DNA of 36,714 nt, taken from the NCBI RefSeq assembly GCF_002197985.1, contig NZ_NBYK01000019.1:1-36714 (forward strand). The letters run 5' to 3'. This DNA is from Halopseudomonas aestusnigri. GTDB lineage: Bacteria > Pseudomonadota > Gammaproteobacteria > Pseudomonadales > Pseudomonadaceae. The translations under genes and the position numbers were made by a program. The first letter of the stretch is position 1, and every line of letters starts with the position of its first letter. The notes beneath the pieces are model-generated. The model had not been told where the DNA came from, did no database searches, and saw only the letters and a program-made list of their open reading frames with translations. Of this stretch, positions 17,558 to 25,953 are shown piece by piece.

Positions 17558-18592
17558 ATGCTGGAGACAGTGCAGGCTTTGATGGTAGTGCTGGTATCGC
17601 TTTGGGCGATCCCTGCGCTGTGGTTCCATCGTCCGCGTCGTCTGTGGTTACGCTATCTGCCACTCGGTTGCTGGGTGCTGGTCATGACGCTGGTGCTTAG
17701 TCTGACCTCACGCGGCGAGGCCATTGACGCGCTGCTGTGCTTCCTGGCTGCCTTTGGCCCCTTGCTGCTGTGGTGGCGAGGTGTGCTGCCCAAAGGCAAC
17801 TGTGACTGGGCCGACGATATGGCCTATACGACTACCGGGACTGTCGACGGGGACGTCCTGCGATTGCAGCGGGTGCGTTGCTTCGAGTGGCGCAGTGCCG
17901 ACGATTACGATATCCGCTGGCAGAGTCGTGAATACGCACTCTCTGCGTTGCAATCGGTTGATATGTTTCTGTCATTCTGGGGCCATCGCTCAATCGCGCA
18001 TATGCTGGTTTCCTTCGGGTTTGCCGATGGCCGATATTCGACCTGGTCGGTCGAAATTCGCCGCGCCCGCGGCGGTGATTACTCGGCAATTGCAGGCTTC
18101 TTCAAACACTTCGAACTCAACATCGTCGCCAGTGAAGAGCAGGATATCGTCAAGGTACGCACCAACCATCGGGATGAGGACATGTACCTGTATCGCACCC
18201 GATTGACACCTGCCGCCGGCCGCGCGTTGCTGCTGGGCTACGTCGAGGTTGCCAATCGGCTGGCGGTGTCGCCGCGCTTCTATCACACGCTGCACGCCAA
18301 CTGCACCAACGTTGTCTTCCGGCTGATGCAACGCATTCGTCCTGATCTGCGTTCGGATATCCGCTTGCTGCTCAGTGGTTTTCTGGACAACTACGTATAC
18401 CACCAGGGTGGCTTGCAGCCAGGTTATTCGCTGGCCGAGTTGAAGCGGCTCGGGCGAATAACAGAGCGGGCAAGGGCGGTGACTGAAGACGAGGATTTCT
18501 CAGCCTGCATCCGCAAGGGCGTTCCGGGCTGTGAGGATGAGTACCAGGCAGGACGCCATGATCAAGCTGCTGGCGTGACGGCGCCGTTTTGA
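17558..18592 (+). CDS. DUF4105 (Lnb N-terminal-like) membrane-anchored protein
   Basis: The 344-residue protein starts with two hydrophobic segments (ALMVVLVSLWAIPALWF and a second ending near residue 60), followed by a soluble domain with the DUF4105 pattern: an ADDMAYTT / FEWRSADDYDIRW start, SFGFADGRYSTWSVEIRR, and the conserved NCTN motif in LHANCTNVVFRL. DUF4105 corresponds to the N-terminal domain of lacto-N-biosidase-type proteins and is widespread as a protein of unknown function; the Cys in NCTN resembles a cysteine-hydrolase nucleophile, which is inference. The ATG at 17558 has GGGGAGG just upstream. The glutamine amidotransferase gene starts 14 bases after the stop, so the pair is probably co-transcribed. 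Confidence 0.8.
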   Translation: MLETVQALMVVLVSLWAIPALWFHRPRRLWLRYLPLGCWVLVMTLVLSLTSRGEAIDALLCFLAAFGPLLLWWRGVLPKGNCDWADDMAYTTTGTVDGDVLRLQRVRCFEWRSADDYDIRWQSREYALSALQSVDMFLSFWGHRSIAHMLVSFGFADGRYSTWSVEIRRARGGDYSAIAGFFKHFELNIVASEEQDIVKVRTNHRDEDMYLYRTRLTPAAGRALLLGYVEVANRLAVSPRFYHTLHANCTNVVFRLMQRIRPDLRSDIRLLLSGFLDNYVYHQGGLQPGYSLAELKRLGRITERARAVTEDEDFSACIRKGVPGCEDEYQAGRHDQAAGVTAPF

Positions 18593-18606
18593 TGGAAGGA
18601 ATTAGC

Positions 18607-19317
18607 ATGAAAGTAGGTCTGTTGCAGTGTGATGATGTGAACGAGCTCCTGCTGCCCGCCCACGGAAACTACCCGGAGATGTTCGAACTGGCACTGCGCA
18701 AGCGTCTGCCGCAAATGGACTACCGTATCTACCCCGCCCACAAGGGTGAGTTGCCCGGCGATCCGCATGAGTGCGATCTGTATGTGATCAGCGGCAGCAA
18801 GCATGGCGTCTACGAGCAGCTGGACTGGATTCGCTCACTTGAAGGGTTTATCGCCACTCTGTGGAGCGAGCGCAAACCGCTGATCGGGGTCTGCTTCGGG
18901 CATCAGGTTATGGCCACGGCAATGGGGGGCGAGGTTCGCAAGTCTGATCGTGGCTGGGGCGTTGGCGTGTCCTTTAACCAGATCCATGAGCCCAAGCCAT
19001 GGATGCAGCCGATCCAGGACAAGATCGATCTGATCGTCAGTCATCAGGACCAGGTCGTTGAGTTGCCGCCCCATGCGCAAGTTATCGCCGGCAGTGATTT
19101 CTGCCCGAATTACCTGTTGCAGTACGGCGATCACTTTCTCAGTGTTCAAGGCCATCCGGAGTTCGAAAAAGCCTATTCCGAGGCCTTGATGGATATGCGC
19201 ACGGCGTCAATACCGCCCGCTCGGGTACGCGCCGGCAAGGCGTCTCTGCACGCTGCTGTGGACAGCGACCTGATGTTCGACTGGATCATCAACTTCGTTC
19301 AGCAAGCCCGCGGTTGA
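18607..19317 (+). CDS. Class I glutamine amidotransferase-like protein
   Basis: The 236-residue protein is a stand-alone GATase1 domain. The catalytic triad can be placed: Cys96 in IGVCFGHQ, His183 and Glu185 in VQGHPEF. Such proteins hydrolyse glutamine or act on gamma-glutamyl compounds. Stand-alone forms resemble the GMP-synthase amidotransferase half and PuuD-like gamma-glutamyl hydrolases, but I cannot choose between them. There is no signal peptide. The ATG at 18607 has GGAAGGA at the right distance; an in-frame ATG at 18592 overlaps the upstream stop. It sits directly downstream of the DUF4105 gene. A link to the amidoligase locus 6 kb away is possible but unsupported. Confidence 0.88.
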   Translation: MKVGLLQCDDVNELLLPAHGNYPEMFELALRKRLPQMDYRIYPAHKGELPGDPHECDLYVISGSKHGVYEQLDWIRSLEGFIATLWSERKPLIGVCFGHQVMATAMGGEVRKSDRGWGVGVSFNQIHEPKPWMQPIQDKIDLIVSHQDQVVELPPHAQVIAGSDFCPNYLLQYGDHFLSVQGHPEFEKAYSEALMDMRTASIPPARVRAGKASLHAAVDSDLMFDWIINFVQQARG

Positions 19318-19414
19318 TAGGGTTTTGCCTGTCGCGCAGCATCGGCGTATGCTGCCCGGGTTGACATCTGCGCGGGAGCGCCGGTGTTTCAGCTCATACA
19401 CCAACGGTGGCGCA

Positions 19415-19828
19415 ATGATTTATATCTCCAACCAGGTTCAGCTCGGCGACTGGGAAGTCGAGATGACCGCTGTGCGCGCACAGGGCGCGGGCGGTCAGAA
19501 CGTCAACAAGGTGTCCAGCGCAATCCATCTGCGCTTCGACATCAATAACTCCAGCCTGCCGCTGTTCTACAAGGAGCGCCTGCTGGCGCTGCGTGACTCG
19601 CGCATTACCAGTGATGGCGTGATCATCATCAAGGCTCAGCAGTTCCGTACTCAGGAAATGAACCGCGAAGACGCCATCAACCGGCTGCGCGAGCTGATTC
19701 TGGCTGCCGGCGTAGTGCAGAAGAAGCGCCGCCCGACCCGTCCGACCCGCAGTTCGCAGGTCAAACGGGTGGAAGGCAAGGTCAAGCGCGGTCAGACCAA
19801 GCAGCTGCGCGGCAGGGTCGACATCTGA
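19415..19828 (+). CDS. arfB: Alternative ribosome-rescue factor / peptidyl-tRNA hydrolase ArfB
   Basis: The 137-residue protein has the GGQ motif (26-28, RAQGAGGQNVNKV) of class I release factors, which catalyses peptidyl-tRNA hydrolysis. Its basic C-terminal tail (KKRRPTRPTRSSQVKR to KRGQTKQLRGR) is the part that enters the empty mRNA channel of stalled ribosomes in ArfB (YaeJ). Length and layout match the family. It frees ribosomes stalled on mRNAs that lack a stop codon. The ATG at 19415 gives the canonical N-terminus; upstream in-frame extension is not conserved. It ends three bases from the convergent PhoD-like gene, so the transcripts' 3' ends must meet here. Confidence 0.95.
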   Translation: MIYISNQVQLGDWEVEMTAVRAQGAGGQNVNKVSSAIHLRFDINNSSLPLFYKERLLALRDSRITSDGVIIIKAQQFRTQEMNREDAINRLRELILAAGVVQKKRRPTRPTRSSQVKRVEGKVKRGQTKQLRGRVDI

Positions 19829-19831
19829 TTT

Positions 19832-21577
19832 TCAGCTGAGCGTCGGCACCAGAACCCGGTTTGCAGCGCCTGGCAAGGTGCGCAGGCTTTTGGCCCGGCC
19901 AGTGTCCAGATTCCAGGTTGACGACTTCACTGTATCCACGAAGCGCCAGTCTGCGACTGCATCATTGGTGGTGAAGGTGACGACCAGATATCCGCGCTGA
20001 TTGGCATTCAGGTATTCCAGACCGTCGGCCAGCGTCGTGATCGCCTGTTCGGCGCCCGGCACTTCGGCATCGCTCAGACCCAGATACTCCTCGAGCCCGG
20101 GCGAGCTGACTGAGGCGGTGGCAAATTCCACACCGACGGCATCGCCGCTGAGGGTGGCCAGATTATTGGCCCAGGCATTGTGGGTGTCGCCCGCCAACAC
20201 AATCAGGTTCTGGTTCAGACCGCGTGCGGTGCCCAGCAATACTTCCCGCTCATAGGCATAGCCATCCCAGGCATCGAGGTTGTACGGGATAACGGTCTCG
20301 ATACGCGCTATTTCTTCAGAGGTCAGAGTCGGATCGCCGGCCTGCCGACGCAGTTTGATGGTTACCAGCTCGGTGAGCATCGTGGTCAGGTCACCTGAAC
20401 CCGGGCTCTGCAGCGCGGTCAGCATCTCCGCCGGCAGCAGCATGCGGCCCATGAGGATCTGTTGGCCCAGCACCTGCCAGATGGCAGTCGAGGTCGCGAG
20501 CTGGGTCTGCAGCCAGTTCAGCTGTGTCTGGCCGAGCAGGGTGCGGTTGCTGTCGCTGACATCGGCTGCAAAAGCCGTTGCGTCAAACCCGCTGGCGCCG
20601 ATGTAGTTGGCGTAGTCCAGTTGCTCATCGCGGCCGATTATCCGGGTGTCCAGCATATGCAGACTGACCAGGTCGCCGAAGTCGAAGCGGCGATAGATGG
20701 TTTCCTCGTCGTTAGCAGAAGCAGGGCGCACCGGCATCCATTCAAAATAGGCCTGTAGAGCCGCCAGCTTGCGGGCGGTAAAGTCGCCTTCTCCCTCGTT
20801 GTGGTTTTCTGCGCCGTCACGCCAGGTATCATTGGCCACTTCATGGTCATCCCACACGGCGATAAAGGGCGCAGCGGCGTGCAGCGACTGCAGGTCGGTG
20901 TCGGTGCGATACAGCGCATAACGGCGACGATAGTCCGTCAGCGTGAGGATTTCGCCAGCGTTGTTGTCGGGCAGCAAGCGGCCAAGGGCTGCGGCGTCTT
21001 CGGTGGCGTAGCCGCCGTTGCCGTACTCGTAAATGTAATCGCCGAGGTGAATGACTGCGTCCAGCTCTGACTCTGCCGCTGCCGCGGCGTAGACATGGAA
21101 ATAACCGGCCGGGTAGTTGGAGCAGGACATTACCGCGAAGCGCACCTGATCGATGCTGCCTGCCGGCAGGGTTTTCATTCGGCCGACCGGCGAGATTACA
21201 TCAGCAGCCTTGAACCGGTAGTAGTAGTTGGTACCTGGCAACAGGTTCTGCGCATCGACCTTCAGGGTGTAATCCCGCGCAGCGCCGGTGGTTGCTGTGC
21301 CGCTGTGAACCAGGTCGGTGAATGCCGCGTCAGTCGCTATTTCCCAGCCGACACTGATGTCGGAGCTGCGGCCATCGAGCGGAGTCACACGGGTCCAGAT
21401 GATGACGCGGTCAGCGAGCGGGTCCCCGCTGGCTACGCCGTGATTGAAGCTCAGCTCGCGAGCAGCGTCGTCCGAAGAGCTGCTGGAAAGGCAGCCTTGA
21501 AGGCCGCTGGATACCACGATGGTGCCGACAGCGAGCGCTGATGCACGAAGAAAATCACGCCGGTTGAGTCCGCTCAT
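19832..21577 (-). CDS. phoD: PhoD-like alkaline phosphatase/phosphodiesterase, Tat-exported lipoprotein candidate
   Basis: The 581-residue protein starts with a twin-arginine signal (NRRDFLRASALAVG, Arg6-Arg7) and a lipobox-like LQGC ending at Cys29, then an N-terminal beta domain (about 40-137) and the metallophosphatase domain. Metal-site segments known from PhoD are visible: MSCSNYP (Cys152), HLGDYIYEYG (Asp180), WDDHEVANDTW and LAGDTHNAW. PhoD enzymes release phosphate from mono- and diesters outside the cytoplasm with an iron/calcium site. The ATG at 21577 has AGGAG upstream and starts the Tat signal; the frame is open further upstream but without either. I see no clear Pho box. Confidence 0.92.
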   Translation of the reverse strand: MSGLNRRDFLRASALAVGTIVVSSGLQGCLSSSSSDDAARELSFNHGVASGDPLADRVIIWTRVTPLDGRSSDISVGWEIATDAAFTDLVHSGTATTGAARDYTLKVDAQNLLPGTNYYYRFKAADVISPVGRMKTLPAGSIDQVRFAVMSCSNYPAGYFHVYAAAAAESELDAVIHLGDYIYEYGNGGYATEDAAALGRLLPDNNAGEILTLTDYRRRYALYRTDTDLQSLHAAAPFIAVWDDHEVANDTWRDGAENHNEGEGDFTARKLAALQAYFEWMPVRPASANDEETIYRRFDFGDLVSLHMLDTRIIGRDEQLDYANYIGASGFDATAFAADVSDSNRTLLGQTQLNWLQTQLATSTAIWQVLGQQILMGRMLLPAEMLTALQSPGSGDLTTMLTELVTIKLRRQAGDPTLTSEEIARIETVIPYNLDAWDGYAYEREVLLGTARGLNQNLIVLAGDTHNAWANNLATLSGDAVGVEFATASVSSPGLEEYLGLSDAEVPGAEQAITTLADGLEYLNANQRGYLVVTFTTNDAVADWRFVDTVKSSTWNLDTGRAKSLRTLPGAANRVLVPTLS

Positions 21578-21650
21578 TTCCTGCTCCTGATGATTTTTGG
21601 GCTGGGGCAGAAGGGTGGCAGTGTGGTGTGACAGGCTGACGACGGGATGG

Positions 21651-22697
21651 TTAAGGCTTGTCGACAAACCACAGGTCGATTGCCTGCCGGGTGAGCAGAT
21701 CGCGGTTCCGAGCAGCTGGAATCCAGTTTTGCCAGCAGCGGGTGGCGTTGGTAAGAAACTCGAACAACGGCAGATGCTGGCGCAGGACCCGGCGCTTGCG
21801 ATGGCTGATGACCGGGTTGAAATAGCCGAAGTAGTCGAACATCTGCCGAGGATTTTTGCGCACCCACAGCCAGGAGCCCATTTCCAGGGTAAAGGGCAGG
21901 AACAGGTTTTGCGGGTGGTGTTCCAGACCGTGGTCGTAGAGGTAGTCCCAGAGGTCGCCGTGGGTGGTGTAGTTGATCGACTGCGGCTCGATGATATACG
22001 GGTGGTGGTGCGGGTAGGTCTGCTCGAACAGCTGCTTGAGGCTCAGCACCTCGGCGATGTGCTCAATCGGCTTGTGGCTGCGTGCGTAACTGCACCAGAG
22101 CCGGTCGCGGCGACCGAAGCCGCTGTGGCAGTCGACACTCATTGCGAAGGGGGCTGACAGCATCCGTTGCTGCACGACGCTGACCACCGCCGCCGACTCG
22201 GCTTCCATCGGGGCGCCCAGTTTGCCGCGATACCACGGCAGACGCCTGCTGATGCGATGCCCGCTTACCAGCCAGGGTACCGGCCCCATCGCATCGACCG
22301 GCGCGTTACGCATCAAATCCACCCCATTGAGGTTGCTGCGCCGGTGATGCCAGATCCCGCCGGGGTTGATCATCGGCATGAACAGCAGCCGCACGCGCTC
22401 AAGCTGCTCGCGCAGCTGATCGTCCCAGTCCAGCCGGTTGACCAGACTGTGCAGCCATGAAATCAGCACCTGCGTGCCGATCCGTTCAACCCCGTGTACG
22501 CCGCCAAAAAAGCCGATAACCGGTGCCTGCGGTGAGCGGCTGCCGAGTTCAATCACCCGGATTGGGATATCCAGACCGTTGACAGGCACCTTGAGTGGGG
22601 TGGTAACGCGCAGATGACGTGCCGCCTGATGCAACAAGGCTTCGAGCTGGGTGTGCTCTGGGAGGTGACGTTGGATCAGGTGTTGCGCGTCGCTCAT
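21651..22697 (-). CDS. M14-family zinc carboxypeptidase-like protein
   Basis: The 348-residue protein has the M14 zinc motif HxxE in GGVHGVERIG (His68, Glu71), the third ligand in SVDCHSGFG, the substrate segment NPGGIWHHRRSNLNGVDLMRN and a catalytic-Glu candidate in FTLEMGSWLW. These match M14 peptidases and the related succinylglutamate desuccinylase/aspartoacylase-type group, so it probably removes a C-terminal residue or hydrolyses a small amide. There is no signal peptide from the ATG at 22697, so it is likely cytoplasmic; the ribosome-binding site is weak. It is on the same strand as the PhoD-like gene, 73 bases upstream of it. Confidence 0.85.
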   Translation of the reverse strand: MSDAQHLIQRHLPEHTQLEALLHQAARHLRVTTPLKVPVNGLDIPIRVIELGSRSPQAPVIGFFGGVHGVERIGTQVLISWLHSLVNRLDWDDQLREQLERVRLLFMPMINPGGIWHHRRSNLNGVDLMRNAPVDAMGPVPWLVSGHRISRRLPWYRGKLGAPMEAESAAVVSVVQQRMLSAPFAMSVDCHSGFGRRDRLWCSYARSHKPIEHIAEVLSLKQLFEQTYPHHHPYIIEPQSINYTTHGDLWDYLYDHGLEHHPQNLFLPFTLEMGSWLWVRKNPRQMFDYFGYFNPVISHRKRRVLRQHLPLFEFLTNATRCWQNWIPAARNRDLLTRQAIDLWFVDKP

Positions 22698-22776
22698 GAT
22701 GCACTCGGGCGTGGGATAGCCCGATGGTGGCAGGGGAGTGTGACGATTAGGTGACGGATTGGTGTTCGTGTGAGTC

Positions 22777-22796
22777 GGGCGCGGCATGCCGCGCCC
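22777..22796. repeat. 20-bp perfect palindrome (REP-like)
   Basis: GC-rich and exactly self-complementary around GGCATGCC, followed by CCTACG. About 25 bases later comes GGACT AGA AGTCC (22821-22833), a second small inverted repeat next to a GTAGCGC string. This pair looks like intergenic REP-type repeats. Confidence 0.6.
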
Positions 22797-22844
22797 CTAC
22801 GCAAACCTATGTCGTAGCGCGGACTAGAAGTCCCCGTTTGCGCG

Positions 22845-23015
22845 GGCGAGTAGCGCAGGGCCGGCGGGACAGAGGACGGCAGCCTGTTTGAGGCTCGAAG
22901 AGCCGAGTTCTGCCGGCCCCCGCTGGCCCGAGCAACGCAGCGAACCCGAAGGGCCGCGCAGCCGGGGTGCCCCAGGGGGCGTTAGGGGAAATGGGCAAGC
23001 ATTTCCCCTGACTCG
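22845..23015. repeat. Structured intergenic repeat of a type scattered in pseudomonads
   Basis: The segment has nested inverted repeats. The outer stem is GGGCCGGCGGG (22858-22868) with CCCGCTGGCCC (22919-22929), 11 pairs including one G-T. Inside are CGGCAG (22877-22882) with CTGCCG (22910-22915) and a GGCTC-GAA-GAGCC hairpin (22892-22904). A separate perfect 9-bp hairpin is AGGGGAAAT (22984-22992) with ATTTCCCCT (23001-23009) around the loop GGGCAAGC. I recognise the overall string as a non-coding dispersed element seen in several Pseudomonas genomes; that recognition is from memory. The 436 bases between the M14 and serine-hydrolase genes hold nothing else I can support, and the ORFs crossing it are shadows. 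Confidence 0.6.
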
Positions 23016-23132
23016 CCGTGAAGGCGAAAAACGAATCACCTGCCAGCTTGGCAATCAGCCTTAACGACGAACTGCAATGGGTTGAGACTATCCAGCGGCG
23101 CCGGTGCCATACGGCAAAGCAGCCTGCAAACC

Positions 23133-24350
23133 TCAATCCACCAACGCGCCATTGATGATCGCCCGCAACTCCTGCCTTACCGGATAACTCGACGACGGAA
23201 TCAGCTGGGTCATAAACACCATCAACAGATCCTCAACCGGATCAACGAAGAAGTTGGTACTGGCCATGCCGCCCCAGCCGTATTCGCCGACGGAGCCGTT
23301 GGTCTGCGATTTGGCGACGTCGATCTTGACTGAAAAGCCGAGACCGAATCCGCTGCCCTCGTAGGGCGTTTCACTGAAGGAACCGACGGATACACCGGGC
23401 AGATCCTGGTTGCCGGGCAGGTGGTTCATGCGCATGAATTCAAGCGTCTTGCGGCCGATGATGCGGGCGCCGTTCAGTTCACCACCGTTGGCCAGTGCCT
23501 GGGCAAAGCGGTAGTAGTCGTCGATGGTCGAGACCAGACCGCCGCCGCCGGAGAGAAAGCCGTGGGCCTTGGTGAAGCTGGAATCCTGAGGGTCATCCTG
23601 CAGACTGAAGCTGCCGCCGGGCTGGAACTGATAGCAGGCGGCGAAGCGCGGGATGCGATCGGCCGGGACGGTGAAGAAGGTGTCGCTCATCTCCAGCGGG
23701 TCGAAGATATGGCGCTTGAAGTAGTCGTCCAGGCTCATGCCCGACAGTACTTGCACCAGATAACCGCAGACGTCTGTCGCCACCGAGTAGTTCCAGGCCG
23801 TGCCGGGCGAGAACTCAAGCGGCAGCCGTGACAGTTCGTCGATCAGACGGTCGAGGGTCAGGCCGGGGCCGCCGTCGAGTTTGAGCGCCCGGTAGGCGGC
23901 GTCGACGTTGGTGCGATTCATGAAGCCATAGGTCAGACCGGACTGGTGGGTCAGCAGGTCACGGATGGTCATGGGGCGCTCGCAGGGGGTGGTCAGAATC
24001 TGCGGATGGCTGCCGGTCTTGTAGACGCGCAGGTTGCTCCAGCTGGGGATGTACTTGTGGACCGGGTCATCCAGCAGAAAGCGACCTTGTTCGTACAGCT
24101 GCATCAGGGCAACAGAGGTGACCGGCTTGGTCATCGAGTAGATGCGGAACAGCGTATCGCGCTCGACCGGCAGGCCGCGCTCCACGTCTCTCAGCCCTTG
24201 TGCTTCGCAATAGACAACCTGGCCACGGCGCGCCACCAGAGTCAGAGCGCCGGGCAGCTTGCCTGCGTCAATATAGGCCGATTGCAGGTGAGTGCCGATG
24301 CGTGAGAGCCGTTCCAGGTCAACGCCGGCGATGCAGTTGCTGTTTGCCAT
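23133..24350 (-). CDS. Serine hydrolase of the beta-lactamase/EstB family
   Basis: The 405-residue protein belongs to the class C beta-lactamase-like serine hydrolases (PF00144-type), many of which are esterases. The nucleophile motif SxxK is SMTK (Ser72-Lys75), and the tyrosine motif is in WNYSVATDV. Other family segments are [12 protein letters not shown] and GLGFSVKID...[14 protein letters not shown]. It has no signal peptide from the ATG at 24350, so it is probably cytoplasmic; this matches EstB-like esterases better than true beta-lactamases. The frame runs open to 24602 upstream but that extension overlaps the divergent YkgJ gene. The substrate is unknown. Confidence 0.88.
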   Translation of the reverse strand: MANSNCIAGVDLERLSRIGTHLQSAYIDAGKLPGALTLVARRGQVVYCEAQGLRDVERGLPVERDTLFRIYSMTKPVTSVALMQLYEQGRFLLDDPVHKYIPSWSNLRVYKTGSHPQILTTPCERPMTIRDLLTHQSGLTYGFMNRTNVDAAYRALKLDGGPGLTLDRLIDELSRLPLEFSPGTAWNYSVATDVCGYLVQVLSGMSLDDYFKRHIFDPLEMSDTFFTVPADRIPRFAACYQFQPGGSFSLQDDPQDSSFTKAHGFLSGGGGLVSTIDDYYRFAQALANGGELNGARIIGRKTLEFMRMNHLPGNQDLPGVSVGSFSETPYEGSGFGLGFSVKIDVAKSQTNGSVGEYGWGGMASTNFFVDPVEDLLMVFMTQLIPSSSYPVRQELRAIINGALVD

Positions 24351-24555
24351 GGATCTATCCGTCTTGTTCGTGAGCCGTCGATAGTAGCCTGTCCGGCGGC
24401 GAAGCAGAAAGCGCTGCGGCGGCCAAATGGTCTGCCATCCAGCGTCGTGATGGTGGTTACAAAATAAAGTTCGGGGCGCTGTCTCCGGGCTCTTGTGCGG
24501 CGACGCGGCGCGGAGTAAAAAACGCGCTCCGGAGCAGCATGAGGATTGCGATGAA

Positions 24556-24933
24556 ATGAGCGACCATTCGCCCTGTCTGAACTGCGGTGCCTGTTGCGCC
24601 ACATTCAGGGTGTCTTTTTACTGGGGAGAAACTGACAGTGCCCCAGGGGGTGACGTACCCACCCAGCTTACTGAACAGATAACACCGTACCGTGCCTGCA
24701 TGCAGGGCACCAATCAGCCCCAGCCGCGTTGTGTGGGTCTGATGGGAACGGTCGGTGAGGGCGTTCGCTGCAGTATCTACGAGAAACGCCCTAGTCCTTG
24801 CCGTGACTTCCCCTTTCACGGTGAAAACGGGCTGGACAGCCCGGACTGTCAGCGCGCCAGAGCCGCTCACGGCTTGCCCCCGCTACCGTCCAATCCGACC
24901 CGCCCGCGCCTGATCCCGATCGTAGCTGCCTGA
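24556..24933 (+). CDS. YkgJ-family cysteine cluster protein
   Basis: The 125-residue protein has the cysteine pattern of the YkgJ/CxxCxxCC family (CLNCGACC at 7-14, then a later Cys in [17 protein letters not shown]), thought to bind a metal or Fe-S cluster; the role is unknown. The ATG at 24556 gives the usual family N-terminus. The gene is divergent from the serine hydrolase and converges on the alpha-E gene. A perfect 11-bp inverted repeat lies in the 48 bases after its stop. Confidence 0.82.
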   Translation: MSDHSPCLNCGACCATFRVSFYWGETDSAPGGDVPTQLTEQITPYRACMQGTNQPQPRCVGLMGTVGEGVRCSIYEKRPSPCRDFPFHGENGLDSPDCQRARAAHGLPPLPSNPTRPRLIPIVAA

Positions 24934-24942
24934 GTGAGGTGT

Positions 24943-24976
24943 CCCGCCGCCGAAGTGTTGAACTCTCGGCGGCGGG
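24943..24976. terminator. GC-rich 11-bp hairpin between convergent genes
   Basis: CCCGCCGCCGA (24943-24953) and TCGGCGGCGGG (24966-24976) pair perfectly around a 12-base loop, ten bases after the YkgJ stop and six before the alpha-E stop. No T-tract follows on either strand, so it may mark a 3' end or stabilise RNA rather than act as a classic intrinsic terminator. Confidence 0.45.
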
Positions 24977-24981
24977 TGCCC

Positions 24982-25950
24982 TCAGCTCCCGCTCTGACTC
25001 TGGCTCTGATTGAGCTCCTGCTGGGCAAAATAGGTCTGGCTGATGGCCGCGTGCAGGTCGTCGAAATCGATCTGGATTTCATCGACAAAGGCGTGCAACT
25101 GATCCGGTTCTGCAGCCAGCAGCGTTACGTCCGGCTTGCTCAGGTCCTGCCGGCAGGTTTCGACTTCCTTCAGTGCCAGTTCATGACGTGGCAAACCTTG
25201 CAGCGCTTCTGCCAGACGGTCCATGCAGCAGGCGACGCTGCGCGGGAATAGCCGGTCCTGGAGCAGAAAACTGAGCACGTCCGGCCCGCGGATACGCAGG
25301 CGCACATGCTGGCGGTACATCTGGTAGCCGGTCAGTGACTTGAGCACACTCATCCACTGCAAGGTCTCGAAGGGCTTGAGGTCTTCTGCGCTGCGCGGCA
25401 GCAGATTGGCCGAGCGCACATCAATGATGCGGGTGGTCATATCTGCGCGTTCGAGCTGTCGTCCGACGATCAGAAAGGAGCGCACCGGCGTATAGCTGAG
25501 CGTACCTTCAATGAGACCGTTGACGGTCTGACAGCTGCGGATCACCCGGCCCAAAAATGCATCGCGCCGGCGCGGAGTGATACCTGAGCCAACCTGCTCC
25601 TTAACGCTCAGGTACAGCTGGTTGACCTCTTCCCAAATCTCCCGCGGGATGACGTCGCGGGTGGTGCGCAGGTTCTCCCGCGCGGCGGCCAGCGAGCTGA
25701 GGATCGAGCCGGGATAGCGACGGTCGCCACACATGAACGACAGCACGCTGGCTTCGTCACGAGTGGGGTAGAACTCGTCGAACAATTCGTCATTGCCGGT
25801 AATGGCGATGATTTCGGACCAGCCGAGCTTGGTTGCGCGCGGCAGGTCCAGCAACAGGTGGCTGTTCACACTCAGCAGGCGAGCGGTATCTTCGGCGCGC
25901 TCGAGGTAGCGGGCCATCCAGTAAACGTTTTCGGCAACTCGTGAAAGCAT
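24982..25950 (-). CDS. Alpha-E domain protein (DUF403)
   Basis: The 322-residue all-helical protein starts with the family signature MLSRVAENVYWMARYLERAEDTARLL and continues with segments such as REIWEEVNQLYLSVKEQ and SYTPVRSFLIVGRQLERADMTTRIIDVR, typical of alpha-E (DUF403). The family's biochemical role is not established, to my knowledge; comparative genomics places it with circularly permuted ATP-grasp and transglutaminase-like proteins in predicted peptide-synthesis or peptide-tagging loci. It starts three bases after the ATP-grasp stop, so the two are co-translated. The 862-residue protein on the other strand carries the same domain fused to its C-terminus, so the locus has two alpha-E copies. 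Confidence 0.93.
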   Translation of the reverse strand: MLSRVAENVYWMARYLERAEDTARLLSVNSHLLLDLPRATKLGWSEIIAITGNDELFDEFYPTRDEASVLSFMCGDRRYPGSILSSLAAARENLRTTRDVIPREIWEEVNQLYLSVKEQVGSGITPRRRDAFLGRVIRSCQTVNGLIEGTLSYTPVRSFLIVGRQLERADMTTRIIDVRSANLLPRSAEDLKPFETLQWMSVLKSLTGYQMYRQHVRLRIRGPDVLSFLLQDRLFPRSVACCMDRLAEALQGLPRHELALKEVETCRQDLSKPDVTLLAAEPDQLHAFVDEIQIDFDDLHAAISQTYFAQQELNQSQSQSGS

Positions 25951-25953
25951 TGG

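Noticed and set aside
22807..23136. Open frames on the - strand in the intergenic repeat
   Set aside because: They run through the nested inverted repeats; this element gives similar spurious proteins wherever it occurs.
23133..24350. True beta-lactamase (antibiotic resistance) reading
   Set aside because: There is no export signal, and the overall pattern fits EstB-like esterases better than secreted class C enzymes.
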